NCBI GenBank assembly: GCA_963082975.1
Contig: OY720344.1
Span: 87,048,107 to 87,112,106 of the forward strand
Origin: Labia minor
Taxonomy: Eukaryota > Arthropoda > Insecta > Dermaptera > Spongiphoridae
Direction of reading: 5' to 3'
DNA length: 64,000 bases
Positions within the stretch are counted from its first letter, which is position 1, and each line of letters opens with the position of its first letter. A program made the translations under genes and the position numbers. Shown here one piece after another: positions 10,800 through 23,784 of the stretch. The notes beneath the pieces are model-generated. The model was not told the DNA's origin, ran no database searches, and worked only from the letters and a program-made list of their open reading frames with translations.

Positions 10800-11870
10800 A
10801 TAATTAGTTTTAAAATATGATACATATAATAATAAAGGATAATACTTTTTTCTTATCCAATTAAGGAAACAAAATTATTAAGAACTCAAACTTTATTTTC
10901 TTAATGAGTTAAAGAAGAAAAGTTTGATTTTTTTTTATATGAATGTACATTTTTTTATTCAAATCGTGTCCAAGAAAGTTGAATAAGTTTCCAATAGAAA
11001 GTAAATACAAATGTTTCTTATGACCAGCTTTTGTACAAATTGGGTACTGATTTTCTAACTTTTTCTTTTTTATTTGTTTATAAATTCTTTCCTATCTAAA
11101 ATCAATGTAAATCAATGGAATACTATATATTCATTTATTAAGTATGATACACAATCATTTTATAAGATATAATTAATTTAAACGACATTTTAAAAATAAA
11201 ATAAAATTCAACCAATAATTGTAATTAATTAAAATAACCATTAAAAAAATATATGATAAAAAATATAAATAACAGAACTAAATGTTAATAAAAAATCTAA
11301 AAATACAATTCTGCTAATATGAGATTAATTAATTAAATTTTATTTTTTAATGCACTAAAAATAAGTTACATAGATGAAGTAAAAAGTAGATTTAAAATAT
11401 AACTGCCAAAGAGCATCCATATAACTGCTGTCATTTGACAAGTCCCAAAAAGGCAGTTTGAACCCGGAATTAAATCAGGCGTGTTTAGAACGAATTCTAC
11501 GCCAATTATAAAAAATTATAAGATGAACTTTTAAACATGTCGAGCATTGTAATGAGATTTTTATTAAAATCATTTTTCCCCACTTTTTAATTCAGTTTAT
11601 TAATTTTTCTTTATATATACATATATTAGAAGACAAAATTAAGCTCGCCTGTTTATGTATTTAATCATAATAATAATAATAATAAAATAATTTTAAATTG
11701 GTTATATACCTATATACATATATTTTATATTTTTACAAAGTATGGTTTTAGTTTTTGAATTTAATATTAATTATATATATGTTAGTAAGAGATTGTAAGA
11801 GAGTCAAGTACAAAAGAGGAAAAAAAAAAACATTAACACTTTCAAATGGAATTATAAAGAATTTTTACTA
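10800..11870. other. AT-rich sequence, nothing recognised
   Basis: A/T-rich sequence with a small patch of complexity near 11405-11530. No element ends or coding signal seen. Confidence 0.55.
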
Positions 11871-11876
11871 TCTCGC

Positions 11877-12493
11877 CAGAGATAGTATTGCGATCATGAA
11901 AATTTTCGATGTTGAGATTTTGATGTTTTTATACGTTTTGAAGGTTCCTGAATCATTTTCACTAAGGTTGAGAAAAATGTCTGTGTGTGTGTATGTGTGT
12001 GTGTATGTGTGTATGTGTGTGTGTATGTATGTAGGCAAGATTACGCAAAAACGGTTTGAGCTAGAATGATGAAATTTGGTACATGGACATTATTCAAAAT
12101 TCATAGTTTTCTATCAACTTTTGAGAAATGTAGCTCAACCGGAAGAGGGTCATTACCTACAACGTTTTGATTTTTTTTTCCTCTAAAGTGACCGTAAAAA
12201 TAAAGATATATGTTTGATAATTTTTCACATGATTAATAATTATATAAAACTGCTATATATAGAATTTCAGCTTGATTGATTCGCTGAAATTACCAGAATT
12301 AATTTTTTAACACTGAAAATCTCACGCGTCAACACGTGACGTGGTGCCATCAACAAAAAGCCAAACATGCGCTGGTTTAATATTTATTATTTATTATTTA
12401 TAATTTATAATTAATTAAATTTAATTTAAATATAATATATTATGTTATTTAATCCAATTCAAATTGCGAGATAGTCGAGTGGAGACACTCCAG
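11877..12493 (+). mobile_element. HINE family 1, full-length copy
   Basis: Same start (ACTATCTCGCCAGAGATAGT), same conserved block and a shorter (GT)n tract. The complete 'acggtttgagctagaatgat' and GAAATTTGGTACATGG module is present, followed by the AT-rich tail and the GCGAGATAGT plus GAGTG/CACTC hairpin ending CTCCAG. Nearly identical to the 9.7 kb and 35.4 kb copies. It is flanked by T-rich sequence on the left. Confidence 0.82.
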
Positions 12494-12499
12494 CTAATT

Positions 12500-12960
12500 T
12501 TTTTTAATATTTAACGAGTGTTCTCTCGCTTTGTCATCCCCTCAAATCCCATCTGTTCGAATACATAACATGCCGTCACGTTTTTCAATACAGATATCTC
12601 AGGATGGAGAAAGAAACGCCGGATAGAGATTTGAGATCGCGAATGAAAAATATAGAACAGAAATAGGATATATATAGATATATATAAATGAGGCAAATGG
12701 AGGAAGGGTGGGATGAAGAAGTTGGTTCTTTGCCAGAAAGATTCCACTGTGTTCATATAAGAAATCGAATATGGTCCTCTTTTGATGTGTAAGTGAATAT
12801 AAATCTCGTATCGAGTCGAAATGGGACTGTTGCCTACCTGTCTGTCAGGCATGAGGCGATAAAATATCAAATCTATCACAAGAGAAGCAACCCCTTGAAA
12901 TGGAAACAGGAAACAAAAAGATTCAGTACAATCCTCTATATGTAGACCTTAATTAAATTA
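12500..12960. other. Moderately complex unique stretch
   Basis: Less A/T-rich than its surroundings. A 122-codon minus-strand frame spans 12511-12879, but its product is rich in aromatic and aliphatic residues with no recognisable motif. No repeats or element ends seen, and it abuts the family-1 3' end. Function unknown. Confidence 0.3.
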
Positions 12961-12964
12961 TATA

Positions 12965-13567
12965 CAGTGGATACTCGGTTGTCGTCGTTAATTCGTTCCA
13001 GGAAAACCAACGACAATCAAATTGTATTTTCCCATAAGAAATAACTAATTACCAAAAATCCTTTCCAAGTCCTCCAAGTATATGCTATTTTCACCATGAT
13101 TTTAACAATATTATTGCTAAATTACAATAAATAAAGTTAAATAACATTATTAATAAAGGAAATATAAATAAATAAAAATAAATCAATGATAAAATAAATA
13201 ATTAAGATAATAAAAAGTCGAAGTAAAGCTATCGATAGAGCACTTAGTACAGACTACCTTGCAAACTGACCCCCGTGTGCTCTGATTATAGCACAGCCAC
13301 TACCGTTTTCTTTTTGTCCCATGTTATTTTTTCAACACTTTTATTGCATAATAAAATTGAAGTACAGTTGATTTAGTCTAACAAAAGAAATTTAGGAAAA
13401 TGTATAGAAGTAAAAAACACAGTACTGTATAAAATAGACAATAGAAAAACGAAATTGAAAGAAAATCTATCTATTGTTGTGAACGGACTGAAGTAAACGG
13501 CGAGAACTAGGTGTGAAGTTTTGAACAAGTACTGAAAGTGACGACAACTTATCTCCAGTATCCACTG
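12965..13567. mobile_element. Tigger/pogo-type MITE
   Basis: Ends CAGTGGATACT and AGTATCCACTG form a TIR flanked by TA on both sides (12963-12964 and 13568-13569). Next to the left end is 'gttaattcgttccagg', and then 'ttcccataagaaata', wording typical of Tigger-like Tc1/mariner-superfamily elements. The inner TIR is imperfect: GTTGTCGTCG on the left, GTTGTCGTCAC on the inverted right. It is 603 bp with no transposase motif visible. Confidence 0.72.
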
Positions 13568-13742
13568 TATATATACATATTAGACGATATTATTGTATTT
13601 ATTGAAACAAATATTCAATTTATAAAAATATTTTTTTTTGGTCGGGGAGGTGCTTGTCTATATATGTTCAAGTTCTGTATACCCATACTCATATCCAAGA
13701 TCTTTGAATCTGGATTTTTACCAAAAGATGTAAAAGATAATT

Positions 13743-14385
13743 ACCGACCGACGATAGTAAGGGAGGTATTGTTTTCACACCAAATTTCACATGTGGAGAT
13801 TTTTACATATCTCCACGAATCATGCATTTTCTTAACAGAAAAAAGTATTTTTAGCATGATGTCTGTCCGTCCGTCCGTCCGTCCATCTGCCCGTATAGAT
13901 GTGTACAGCCTGAACGGCTGAACGGATTTTGATGAAATTTGGTATATTTACTTAATGCATCAGTGGGATGAATTGATCAACTTTTGGTGCAATTCCGGAA
14001 ACCGGAAGTGGTAGTATTAGCGATCGACGATAGGAAGGGAAGGGTTATTTTCACACCAAATTTCACATGAGGAGATTTTTTACATATCACCAGGAATCAT
14101 GCACTTTGTATTGGTTTTATCCTCGAGAAAAATCATATTTATTAGTTTTTTCTTGATTTAAAATTATATGACGTCATCCAGCCATTCATGACGTCACAGC
14201 CTGGTCTTGCATATATATTATAAATAAGATAAAATTAAAAATGTTTATATTTATTATTTATGTATCCATATCTGTTTTTTATTACATTAATAGATATATT
14301 AAAATTATTTGAAATTGTTTCTGTAGCTGGAAATTAATTTACTTCAAACAGTCGGTCGGTTCGGACCTGGCCACAGGTCAACTTA
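13743..14385 (+). mobile_element. HINE family 2, full-length copy
   Basis: Begins ACCGACCGACGATAGTAAGG. Then come 'caccaaatttcacatgtgg', a (CCGT)n tract at 13866-13883, the 'aacggattttgatgaaattt' module, GCGATCGACGATAGG and two TGACGTCA octamers about 18 bp apart. It ends GTCGGTCGGT (inverse of the start) followed by GACCTG-GCCA-CAGGTC and AACTTA. Same overall plan as family 1 with unrelated sequence. No ORF. Confidence 0.8.
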
Positions 14386-14389
14386 CTTT

Positions 14390-16530
14390 TTAGAGACATT
14401 AGTAATATTTATTTATTAACAATTATTTTATTATTCTTACATTTTTGATAGTGAAGTATTTACATAATAAATTATTAATCTTTTTTTATATATATAATTT
14501 TTATTATCTCATAATTCAAATTGTCTTATTGAAATTTTGAAGTAATCCATCCCCTTGAACATGATAGTAAATACATTAACTTACTAATGAATTTTTTTTC
14601 CATTATTTTATTTTCTAATATTAAAATTAAAATATTATATAATAATAAATAATTCAATCTTAACTTTAAATGTAATTTCAAATTTGTTATTTTTTTTCTT
14701 AATTCATTAAACCATTATCATAAGTTAATAAATAGTAGATGTATATTAATAATAATATAAATTGTGATTTTTTAATTTGATTTTTTTTTGCAGGTAAAGT
14801 TTGCTTGGTCTTCTAGTCCTACAACAAACATTTAGGTAAAAATTTAAAATTAATTTTAAATAACAATCTATATTCTATATAGGGCAAAGGCACCAGTCTA
14901 TGACACTCATGACTTTTTGTCTCTTTGATCTTCAATTTTTGACGGACTGCTCATTCAACACTTTTTTATGTTCTGCTGAAAATTAGTTTTAGGTTCAAAG
15001 AATAATAGGCACAGGCTTTTATTAAATACAAAAAAATACAAAAAATTATTAACAAAAACAAAATGAGCAATTACCAAGTTATTGACAATTTTTTCCAGTG
15101 AAAGTTCCAGTCTTTGACAATACATTTCTATTGATCAAAATTTATCCAGAATCCAAAGTTTTACATTTTAACATTGAAAATTGTTTGTATTTTACTTGCC
15201 TGATGACAAGGAGGAGAAATATGGGATACAATATCACACCAAGAAAAGAACAGCAAATCTTCAGGTTCAGACCATTTCCACAGTCGTCCGGTTGATACCT
15301 TCGAAGACACCGACACTCCTTCCAATTCTATCCAATGTTACTTGCTCTCCGAGCAATGTGTCGTTATGTTTCCTATAGATTCTAAAATTCTAAAACAGTT
15401 TTTTAAAAAATAAATGGAACTGTCCAACATTGGAATTTTTCAGTTTTTACAGTCTAGTAAAAGACGATAAAAATAAATTACTCTTCTTCTCAAAACGAGG
15501 GACAAACAAAATATTAGAGCATAATTAAAAGAATAACATATACATACGTGTAGATTAAAAACGAATCAAGTGCAAAGGTATGATCTGATAAAAATCTAAT
15601 GCACCTTATGAATATTGATAAAACATACATAAAAACTTACCAGGTTTCAGTTTTTATTTTCTTATTCTTAAAAGTCTTCAATAATGTTAGTATATGTTAG
15701 TCGGCGATTACAGTTGGCAGATATATCTTGCTTGATTTTATGGCACCAAATATGCCATAAATATATTAAGAGTTTATTTTAAATGGATTTTTAATCAATT
15801 GTTATACACTGGTACATTTGCCTAATATAAAAAAAATGTTAATTTTTATTTAGACATTACAAAACATTTTTTGTAATAAGCTCAACAGTTATATTTTTTT
15901 TTTTTTGATAAAATCAGTAAAAAAAAATATTTTAATCTGAATAGTATAAATTTTTTTTTTTTTTTGATAATATTTTTTTAGTAAAGATTCAATTTTCCAA
16001 ATCTCCAATCGTTTTATTAAAACACATACTCTTCAATCCCTTTGCTATTCCATTATTGTTAAGCTAATATACATAAATAGCACTTAACTGTAATCTATTT
16101 TAGTTTGTTTATTTTCGTTAAAACCAATTATCTCTTGAGAGACAATAGAAATTAGATACTCCACATAATGTTGTTATCCTAAAAACAATGGTAACATTTT
16201 ATTGTATAATGAATGAATTATTTTAAAAGAACAAATGCTATAATAATAATAAAATTATTTTTTGCTTATTTTTAGTACAATTATTTTAAAATATTATATA
16301 TTATAAATTATATTTATTAAATAATAATAAAATGTATTATAGTATAGACATTAAACATTTATAAATGATATAATAGGCATTAGATTAGATAAAAACAATA
16401 TTTATCTAAAAATGTCCTGAAATAGTTTTTGACTATTTTTGTATTGATATTACTTTGTCTTGTATTTTTGTAACTATTTTTTAATTTAAATTAAATTTCA
16501 TAACAATATGACATTTTATGAAGAAAAATA
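14390..16530. other. AT-rich sequence with one complex patch
   Basis: Mainly A/T-rich. Between about 14880 and 15380 the sequence is more complex. Two overlapping 65-codon plus-strand frames lie there, and CCAGTCTATGACAC and CCAGTCTTTGACAA recur as a short repeated phrase. I do not recognise a protein. It may be old transposon coding DNA. Confidence 0.4.
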
Positions 16531-16533
16531 ATT

Positions 16534-16840
16534 ACTATCTATCAGATCACGAAAATTTTCGATATCGAAATTTTGATGTTTTTATAGGTTTTGAAGGTCC
16601 CTGAATTATTTTCACTAAAGAAGAGAATTATGTCTGTCTCTCTCTGTGTGTGTTGTGTGTGTATGTAGACAAGATTACACCCGAACGGTTTGAGCTAGAA
16701 AAATGAAATTTGGTACACGGGCATTATTCAAAATTCGTAGTTTTCTCTAAACTTTTAGCTGTATTCATTCATTGTAGCTCTTTCGGAAGAGAACCATTAA
16801 TTAATATAATTTGCGAGTTAATCGAGTGGAGACACTCCAG
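16534..16840 (+). mobile_element. HINE family 1, internally deleted copy
   Basis: The start ACTATCTATCAG has lost the internal 5' hairpin. The conserved TTTTCGATATCGAAATTTTG block, a short GT tract and the GAAATTTGGTACACGG module follow. The copy then jumps to the 3' end, TTGCGAGTTAATCGAGTGG, with the GAGTG/CACTC hairpin and CTCCAG. About 320 bp of interior is missing. Confidence 0.75.
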
Positions 16841-16849
16841 ATTGTTTTT

Positions 16850-17345
16850 TTCTTTTGAAAAATTTAATTTTATTCACTTTTATTTTCATTCTAGTATTTC
16901 TATAATGTTATAACTATTTTTTGATTCCTTATACCATAGACTGACAAATATTCAATGTTTATTGAATTTCACGTTATATCTCCCAGTTCTTTATAGAGAT
17001 TAGTCACTTTTCTAAACATACAGACTCATTTGCTTGATCTACCTTTAGGCTATATTCACATGAAGAGGATTCCACAATTTTAATCCTGTACAAATGCTTT
17101 TTTAATGAATTCTTAAACTGTTTAATGAAGTAATTGCTTTTCTCGATACATTCTGATTTGTATTTGTATGTATATTCATGAAACGAGGTTTTTATTTAAT
17201 AATCTTAGTTTGTTTTTAAAGAAGTTATCTATCCTTTTGTTTCATATAAATTCAAATATTGTTGGATTTATAATTATACTTTGTCAGTCCCATTAACGGA
17301 AGTAATAACATGATGGATGTTCTATTTTCAATACTGTTTAGTTAA
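16850..17345. other. AT-rich sequence, nothing recognised
   Basis: No element ends, tRNA-like boxes or convincing coding sequence. Confidence 0.55.
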
Positions 17346-17348
17346 TTA

Positions 17349-17975
17349 AGCCTAGTTTACACGAGCTTAGTACTTGTCATTAGTACAAGGGTGGGCAAAT
17401 ACTTTTAAGCGCGGGGGGAAAGGGGCAAGGAGACTTTCAGATGCCTATTCAGAGAAATCTTGACGAACAAAGGTAGAATAAGTTAATAACCCGATTATTT
17501 GTGCATTGGTATACGTCTCCAATTGGAAGACTGATTGCGACGAAATAATGCCTATGTCGGTCCCGGGGGAGAAGGATTTTGGAAACTGGCCAAGGGAGGG
17601 GATTTAGCTGGTATAAGTCCGGCACTACCTCGAAATTCATGAGGATTCCCCTCCCAAAAAAAAGCATGGGCCAAAATTAAATTTCCAAAATGTCTTCCGG
17701 GCCGGAGGACCATATTTCGAAAACCCTAATAAAAAAAATAATAAAAATAAGAGCTAACTTTTACAACGGGCCTTTTGAACGCCCGCTGGCCCGTTGAAAA
17801 AGTTGGCTCTTGTTTTGATTTTTCGTTCAATATGTCTCTAAAAAAACAAGATAAATTTGTTTATTAGTGTTTTCGAAATATGGTCCTCCGGCCCGGAAGA
17901 CATTTTGAAAATTTAATTTAAGTATTTGCCCACCCCTAAACTAATGACAAGAACTAAGCCCGTGTAAACTAGGCT
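17349..17975. mobile_element. Foldback MITE with TTA target duplication
   Basis: The ends AGCCTAGTTTACACG and CGTGTAAACTAGGCT are exact inverses, flanked by TTA on both sides (17346-17348 and 17976-17978), which suggests PIF/Harbinger. Inverted pairing continues inward: GTGGGCAAATACTT, CATTTTGGAA-like, then TCTTCCGGGCCGGAGGACCA. It reaches a central hairpin built from GGCTC/GAGCT and AACGGGCC/GGCCCGTT. The left arm carries about 260 bp (roughly 17408-17668) absent from the right arm, GC-rich and open for 72 codons on the minus strand, perhaps an insertion or the original interior. Confidence 0.72.
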
Positions 17976-17979
17976 TTAG

Positions 17980-19190
17980 AGATTGAACATTAGTTAATGT
18001 TTAATTACAGGAGCATTTGAATATTGTCGCTTATATCTACAAGAATCCAAATTAAGTTTATCTTACTGTTTTTATTCTTAATATACTAAATAATATTAAA
18101 TGTATTATATATATTCTATTCTCATACAGATATATTTGGATTTTAAGGTAGTTATAATATTTTAAAATCAGTTTTATACTAATCAGAACAAAATAATTTA
18201 TTTCATTTAACTACACCAATGTTTTTAAACAAATTTGTAATTATAATTAAACCAGGCTAATATTTTACTTTGGGATTTATGTTTTCCTATCTTTGGTATA
18301 CTCACATTAGATTCGCCTATAAAATCAGAATCTTTTTCAATTTATTTCAGTATTATACAATACACTATGTTACAATAATATATATTTCAAAGTATACTCA
18401 TTTTAAAATAAATTATGTTTTCTGTGAGGAGATTTTATTCCGCGACAACAAGATCCTAAATAACTCGCTGAAGGAGTTGCAAGGAGAATGGGGAGGGTAA
18501 GGTTCGTCGTAATTTAAGAGGTCCTTTGTCTTATCTCAAGTGTTTTATTCACGTACTATTCTATGTAAACAGATGCTTTACACATTTAATGGTAGAAAAG
18601 AAAAAAATCTCAATTAATTTCAAAGTAAAGATAAAAAAAAAACAGACACACAAGAATTGAGATTTCATCTCGAATATTTGTATTAACGGTTTAAGAAAAC
18701 GTTTAATTTGGAAATGAATCAATTTAAAAGGGGATTTGTAATTATTTCCTTTGATTAAAAATAATCAATGCGTTTTTTTTTAATTCGCTCTCTCTATTTC
18801 CAATTAAAAATAATTCAAAGAAAAAATATTCTATTGACGGTTGCTGTATCTGTTGTTTCTTTTCTTTGAATTGGTTTTAAATCAAATTTTAATTAAAATT
18901 TTCAAATTGAATAATTGTTTATTAGTCCAATAAGAGAAATTAATTTCTTCAATATGGAAGGAAAGTGGTTATCTTTTGGAATTTATTGAGACTTTTCTAG
19001 GAATTTGTTTGTTTTTTTTAATTAAATTTGATTACTTTTTTCTTTTGATGTGTGTATGTGCAAGTGGAGAAAGAATTAAATGTGTATATAAATGAATAAT
19101 TATAAAATAATAAATTTTGATAAGATAAACAGTAATAGCAATTGGATGGGGAATTACACCAAATTTATAAATAATATCTGAAAATAAAAA
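17980..19190. other. AT-rich sequence, nothing firmly recognised
   Basis: A short complex patch at about 18420-18530 (GCTGAAGGAGTTGCAAGGAG) is reminiscent of LINE C-termini but too short to call. The rest is A/T-rich. Confidence 0.45.
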
Positions 19191-19191
19191 T

Positions 19192-19634
19192 CTGGAGTGT
19201 CTCCATTCGACTATCTCGCAATTTGAATTGGATTAAATAACATATATCATATTTAAATTAAATTGAATTAATTAAATTATAAAATAAAATTAATAAATAA
19301 TATTTATTAAAGCAGCGCGCGTTTGGCTCACGTGCTGGCGCGTGATATGCAGTGTTAAAAAATTAATTCCGGTACTTTCAGTGATTCAATCAAGCTGAAA
19401 TTCTATATATAGCAGTTTTATTCATTTTTTAATCATGTGAAAAATTATAAAATATATATCTTTATTTTTACGGTAAGTTTAGAGGGAAAAAAAATCAAAA
19501 CGTGGTAGGTAATGACCCTTTTCCGGATAAGCAACATTTCTCAAAAGTTGATAGAAAACTACACATTTTTAATAATGCCTGTGTACTAAATTTCATTATT
19601 CTAGCTCAAACCGTTTTTGCGTAATATTGTCTAC

Positions 19635-19670
<36 letters not shown>

Positions 19671-19815
19671 AGTGAGAGGAGGTAGTGAGACAGACAGACA
19701 GATATTTTTCTCAACCTTAGTGAAAATGACTCAGGAACCTTCAAAACGTATAAAAACACCAAAATCTCGGCATCGAAAATTTTCATGATCGCAATACTAT
19801 CTCTAGCGAGGTAGT
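19192..19815 (-). mobile_element. HINE family 1, near full-length copy
   Basis: Minus-strand orientation: CTGGAGTGTCTCCATTCG (3' hairpin, one mismatch) at the left and GCGAGGTAGT at the right. An (AC)n tract at 19637-19668, followed by GAGA and CAGA repeats, sits at the family's microsatellite position. More diverged than the 11.9 kb copy. The short frame covering its right end is not a gene. Confidence 0.78.
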
Positions 19816-20210
19816 AAAAAGTAATAATCAAATTATACAAATTATATATATATAATTTATAATTAATATTAATAATATATTTATTATTTTGTTTCTTTGT
19901 TGACCTTCTAGTTCTAAATCCATTTAACCTTTATTTGAAAATTAATTTTTATTTATTAATTTATTTTTATTTTTAAAAAACATTATATATACATATATAA
20001 AATAAAGATTACTTAAACATTTTTGAGGTAGATTTACTGAAAAAGAAAATACAAAAAAAAAGAACGAAAAAAAAAATTAAATCACAATAAAAACTAAATT
20101 TATATTTTTATTAAATTAATTTGAAAGTGCTTAACTTCAAAAGTCTATTCATAAAGTAATAATTATTAATATTTTGATTAGACTCGACTTTGAGAATCTT
20201 CTTCAAATTG
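19816..20210. other. AT-rich sequence, nothing recognised
   Basis: A/T-rich spacer between the family-1 copy and the LINE scrap. Confidence 0.5.
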
Positions 20211-20219
20211 CATCCCTTT

Positions 20220-20330
20220 AAGAAGTGTTTTCTTAAGTGCTCGTATTTGAGCATCGTGACATTAGGTGGTGGTTTATATCCTCCCTTTCTTGCATGTTGC
20301 AGATAGAACACAACTGACTTTGGTCAATTT
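20220..20330 (-). pseudogene. LINE C-terminal CCHC-like fragment
   Basis: One minus-strand frame reads QLCSICNMQEREDINHHLMS then RC, giving C-x2-C-x(10)-H-H-x(4)-C before a stop. A CxxC...H...C cluster at the very C-terminus is typical of many non-LTR retrotransposon polyproteins. Only about 35 codons remain and the upstream sequence (20330-20440) has no open RT. This is a short relic, with family assignment by motif only. Confidence 0.45.
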
Positions 20331-20339
20331 TACGTGTTA

Positions 20340-21070
20340 CCATTGGAGGCGAAAAGAAGTGCTGTCATTTGAAAATTAACACATTAAAATTTTACCCCTC
20401 ATCAACAGTTTCATCATCATCATGAGCTCCTTGCTTGAATAGATATTAAAATTTAATATATTTTCTAAGACTTTACAATTAAAACATTATGACCTACCTT
20501 TACCTTTTTTATCAATTATATTTTCTATTTGAAATTATAATTATTATTTTTATTTATTTATAATTGATACAAATTTATATTTCATAAAATTCATTTTTTT
20601 TTTTTTTTTTGGTTTTAGTGATCCTTAAAACGTATATTTCAGTTGAAATCTTTAACTTTCATTACTTTAGGTATAAATATATTTATATATATGTGAGTTC
20701 ATACATATGCGTAAATGATATAATTTTAGTATTATCCCCAGTTCTAGGCGATTTACAACGAGCGGTTTTATGTCAAGGCAATAAGGGCTGTTAAAGTGTA
20801 AACTTAAACGCCTAACAACCCCTGTTGCTCTTCCCTGACCCTTATCATAACACTCGTTCATTTTCATCGTCCATTTAATCTAATTATAAGCGAAATTACT
20901 TTTTTTCCATTTATTCCAATCAATAAAATCATTTATATTAAAAAATAAAATAATACTTGTATCAAATAAAGTTTCAAAATTTGAAATAAATATATTTATT
21001 AAAATAATTAAATAAATAATGTAAAAATAAGATTCAGAATATGAAATTGTTTTACAGTGATTTTAGAATC
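20340..21070. other. AT-rich sequence, nothing recognised
   Basis: A complex patch at 20740-20870 (ggcgatttacaacgagcgg) has no second copy here and no recognised feature. The remainder is A/T-rich. Confidence 0.5.
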
Positions 21071-21075
21071 TCTAT

Positions 21076-21348
21076 TATACGAGGACAGGTCAATTCTTGA
21101 CCGTCTCTTAAAAGAAATGACAATTCCGATGATGTCAGTGGGAAACTATCAGCTGACCCCTGTCGAAATTTGGATCAGTTGGGTCTTTTAGTTTTTGTAT
21201 GACATCCATTAATAGCATAGTACCTCGTAATCTGAGAAGAAAATGGAAAAAAGTGAATTTCCATGAAAATCCATAAATTGGGATACGAATTGCTCCCACA
21301 TCCACCCTATTCTCTGGATATAGCCCCTTATTGACCTTCCCTCGTATA
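21076..21348 (+). mobile_element. mariner deletion derivative with intact TIRs
   Basis: TATACGAGGACAGGTCAAT at the left and the inverse of TATACGAGGGAAGGTCAAT at the right, each including the TA target. The interior keeps the 5' untranslated part (AGCTGACCCCTGTCGAAATTT, shared with the 61.7 kb element). Near the right end is a C-terminal transposase scrap, LLPHPPYSLDIAPY (usual mariner form HPPYSPDLAPxDY), directly joined to the 3' TIR. About 273 bp. Most of the transposase, including the catalytic region, is gone. Confidence 0.8.
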
Positions 21349-21349
21349 T

Positions 21350-23780
21350 ATTAAATTATATATATATATATATATATATATTGAGTAGCCTGCTAGTAAA
21401 TTATTTTTAAGCAGTAGGCACACACATTGAAAGAAAAGACACCAGTTGTGGACCATTTAAAAAATATTTTTACTGATTGATTTCCAGCATAGAATTTTCA
21501 TTTTAATCAAGCAGGCTATAATTATTCACTGTTATTTCATAATTGAAAATTTTTAAAATTTTACGTGTTAAAAAAGTATCTATTTTTAATAAAATATTCT
21601 TAAGTTTTTCGAGCTAGTAGTGGATCATCCAAAACCTATTTATCATCAATGGAGTTATCAAACAATTTATAAAGTTATTTTCAATATTAATTATACATTT
21701 ATTTTTAATATATAATTTAATTAAGATGATGTTTATACTGAATCGAATAATACATTTGAAAATATCTTATCGTAAAATTTATATCAACAACATGTAAGTC
21801 TAAAATGATTAATTAATTTTAATATCTTATGATTATTTATATTTATAGATGTTTGGATAATTTAAGAGATTCGAATGTTAGAATAAAAAGAGCACGTTCC
21901 TCTTTTTAGATCCAATCTAAAGTAACGTAAACCGAGTTAAAATATTGCGCTGACAGAGCAACTTTTAGAATAAATCAACCCGAGACAAAAACAAAAACAA
22001 CCCTGATTTAGAAATGTTTTAAAAATAAAATTTTATACGATTGAAAAAGAGAGCAGACAAAAGAAAGAAAAAAAAACTCTTAAAAAAACAGGTTGGAAAA
22101 ATCAGTCAGAAACCAAATGTGGAGGTGAAATGAAAGATTATAACACACCATTTGCAAACATGGACTGTGTTTGTCTTCATTTATTGTATTAAAATTGTCA
22201 ATAGCGTTGTGTTTACTCTTTACTTGGCAAGAACACTCTAACCACAACTACTAAAAGGGATGGAAGAGCCAGCTATCTATTTAAAGAAGTCAAATTAAAT
22301 ATTTTGAATAGATAACGCAATTAATCCTTACAATTAAAAAAATAGATTATTTAAATATTTAAATGTAATTTTGGATTGGGTTGTTGAAGAAAATTTATAG
22401 CATTAGAAACTCATTTGTTTTTATATAAACAGTGCACAAACTAAATCTAGATCGAAATTTTGAACTTTTAGCTTTGCACATAAAACCAATGAAAATTAAA
22501 AATTAAAAAAAAAATTATTAATATAAATATTGATAAATATTTGTTTTGAAATTGTTAAGAATTGTGATTTAATTTTCTAGTAAATAATTATAATATTGTT
22601 ATATTTATGTTAAATTGTTAATTGAAAACTATTTTTTAAAAAATTATTTTTTTTTCTAATATAGTAGATATTATATATATATATTATAAATAAATAAAGG
22701 AATATTAAAAGTTACCTAACACATGATAATTAATGAGCAAGTTAATAAATTGTTCATTCCTTAATTTATTTATATTCCATCCCCATAGATTCTATACACT
22801 CAAGAAGAAGAATGAAATTTAACACTAATCCCTGAACTGATTTAAAAACTCGTTATCGAATAATTTATTATTCACATCGATTAAAGAAAATTGTAATGAA
22901 ATTGATTTCGAATAAGAAAGAAATGTGATTAAGTGACGCTTGAAAATTTAATGATGGTCGGACTTCATTCTTTCATTCTCCCTTAAGATTCACGATACTA
23001 ACGAAAAAAAAAACTTTGTAATTGATTCGAGAAACTCATGTGCCACTTGTTGAAACATGGGCCACTTAAATGTGCATGCAAAAATTTAAAAATAAAAAAA
23101 AATCATAGAGAAGAGATAATAAACGTTGAAGAGTGTTTCTTGAAAAATAATGTATGTTTTTATAATCAAAAGAAATTAATATTCACAAAAATACAAAGCA
23201 AAAAAGATAATTACATACATGTTTTTAATTAACTATATGAATGAACGTTATTATTTTTATTTTTTTTTTCTATAATGCTTTTAATACAAAATCCTTTAAT
23301 CTTCCTATTTTGTGAAGTGTTTCAAATTTACAAGGATTCATAACTTTTTATTTTTAATTTTTTATATTTATAATACAATTTTATTTTTATTTTTTAATGA
23401 TTAATAAATTTCGTTTTTTTTTATATTCACTTATAATTATTATTAATAATAGATTGAAAATTTAAATTAATTACAACATTAAAATATTTTAAAATTTATT
23501 TATTTTTTAATTTATAATAGTAATTCATAACAACCTTTCACGTCTTCAAATGAGGTATCAGCCTTAAGATAGCAATGTTGAAATATTGTAATAAAATATA
23601 TTTTATTTATTATTATTAATATTATTATTATTAATTTAAAATTTTATTCAATTTTAAATTTCAATTCAATTTTTAAATAGAATAATTACTAAATACTAAT
23701 TTAATTATTTAAAATTACAAGTACAAATTTAATAATAGCCTAAAAACACACATCAAGTTGGTTTTATGTTCTAGTAAAAG
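21350..23780. other. AT-rich sequence, nothing recognised
   Basis: Opens with an (AT)n tract (about 21356-21381). Otherwise A/T-rich, with a few more complex patches (21890-22270 and 22920-23050) without coding or repeat signal. The 64-codon frame at 23038-23232 is lysine/asparagine-rich and probably chance. Confidence 0.5.
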
Positions 23781-23784
23781 TATT

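Noticed and set aside
12511-12879. 122-codon minus-strand frame
   Set aside because: Aromatic/aliphatic-rich product without motif, no second copy, no splice context. Not called a gene.
15098-15378. Two overlapping 65-codon plus-strand frames
   Set aside because: Neither product is recognisable and there is no sign of splice sites or promoter. Left as a complex patch.
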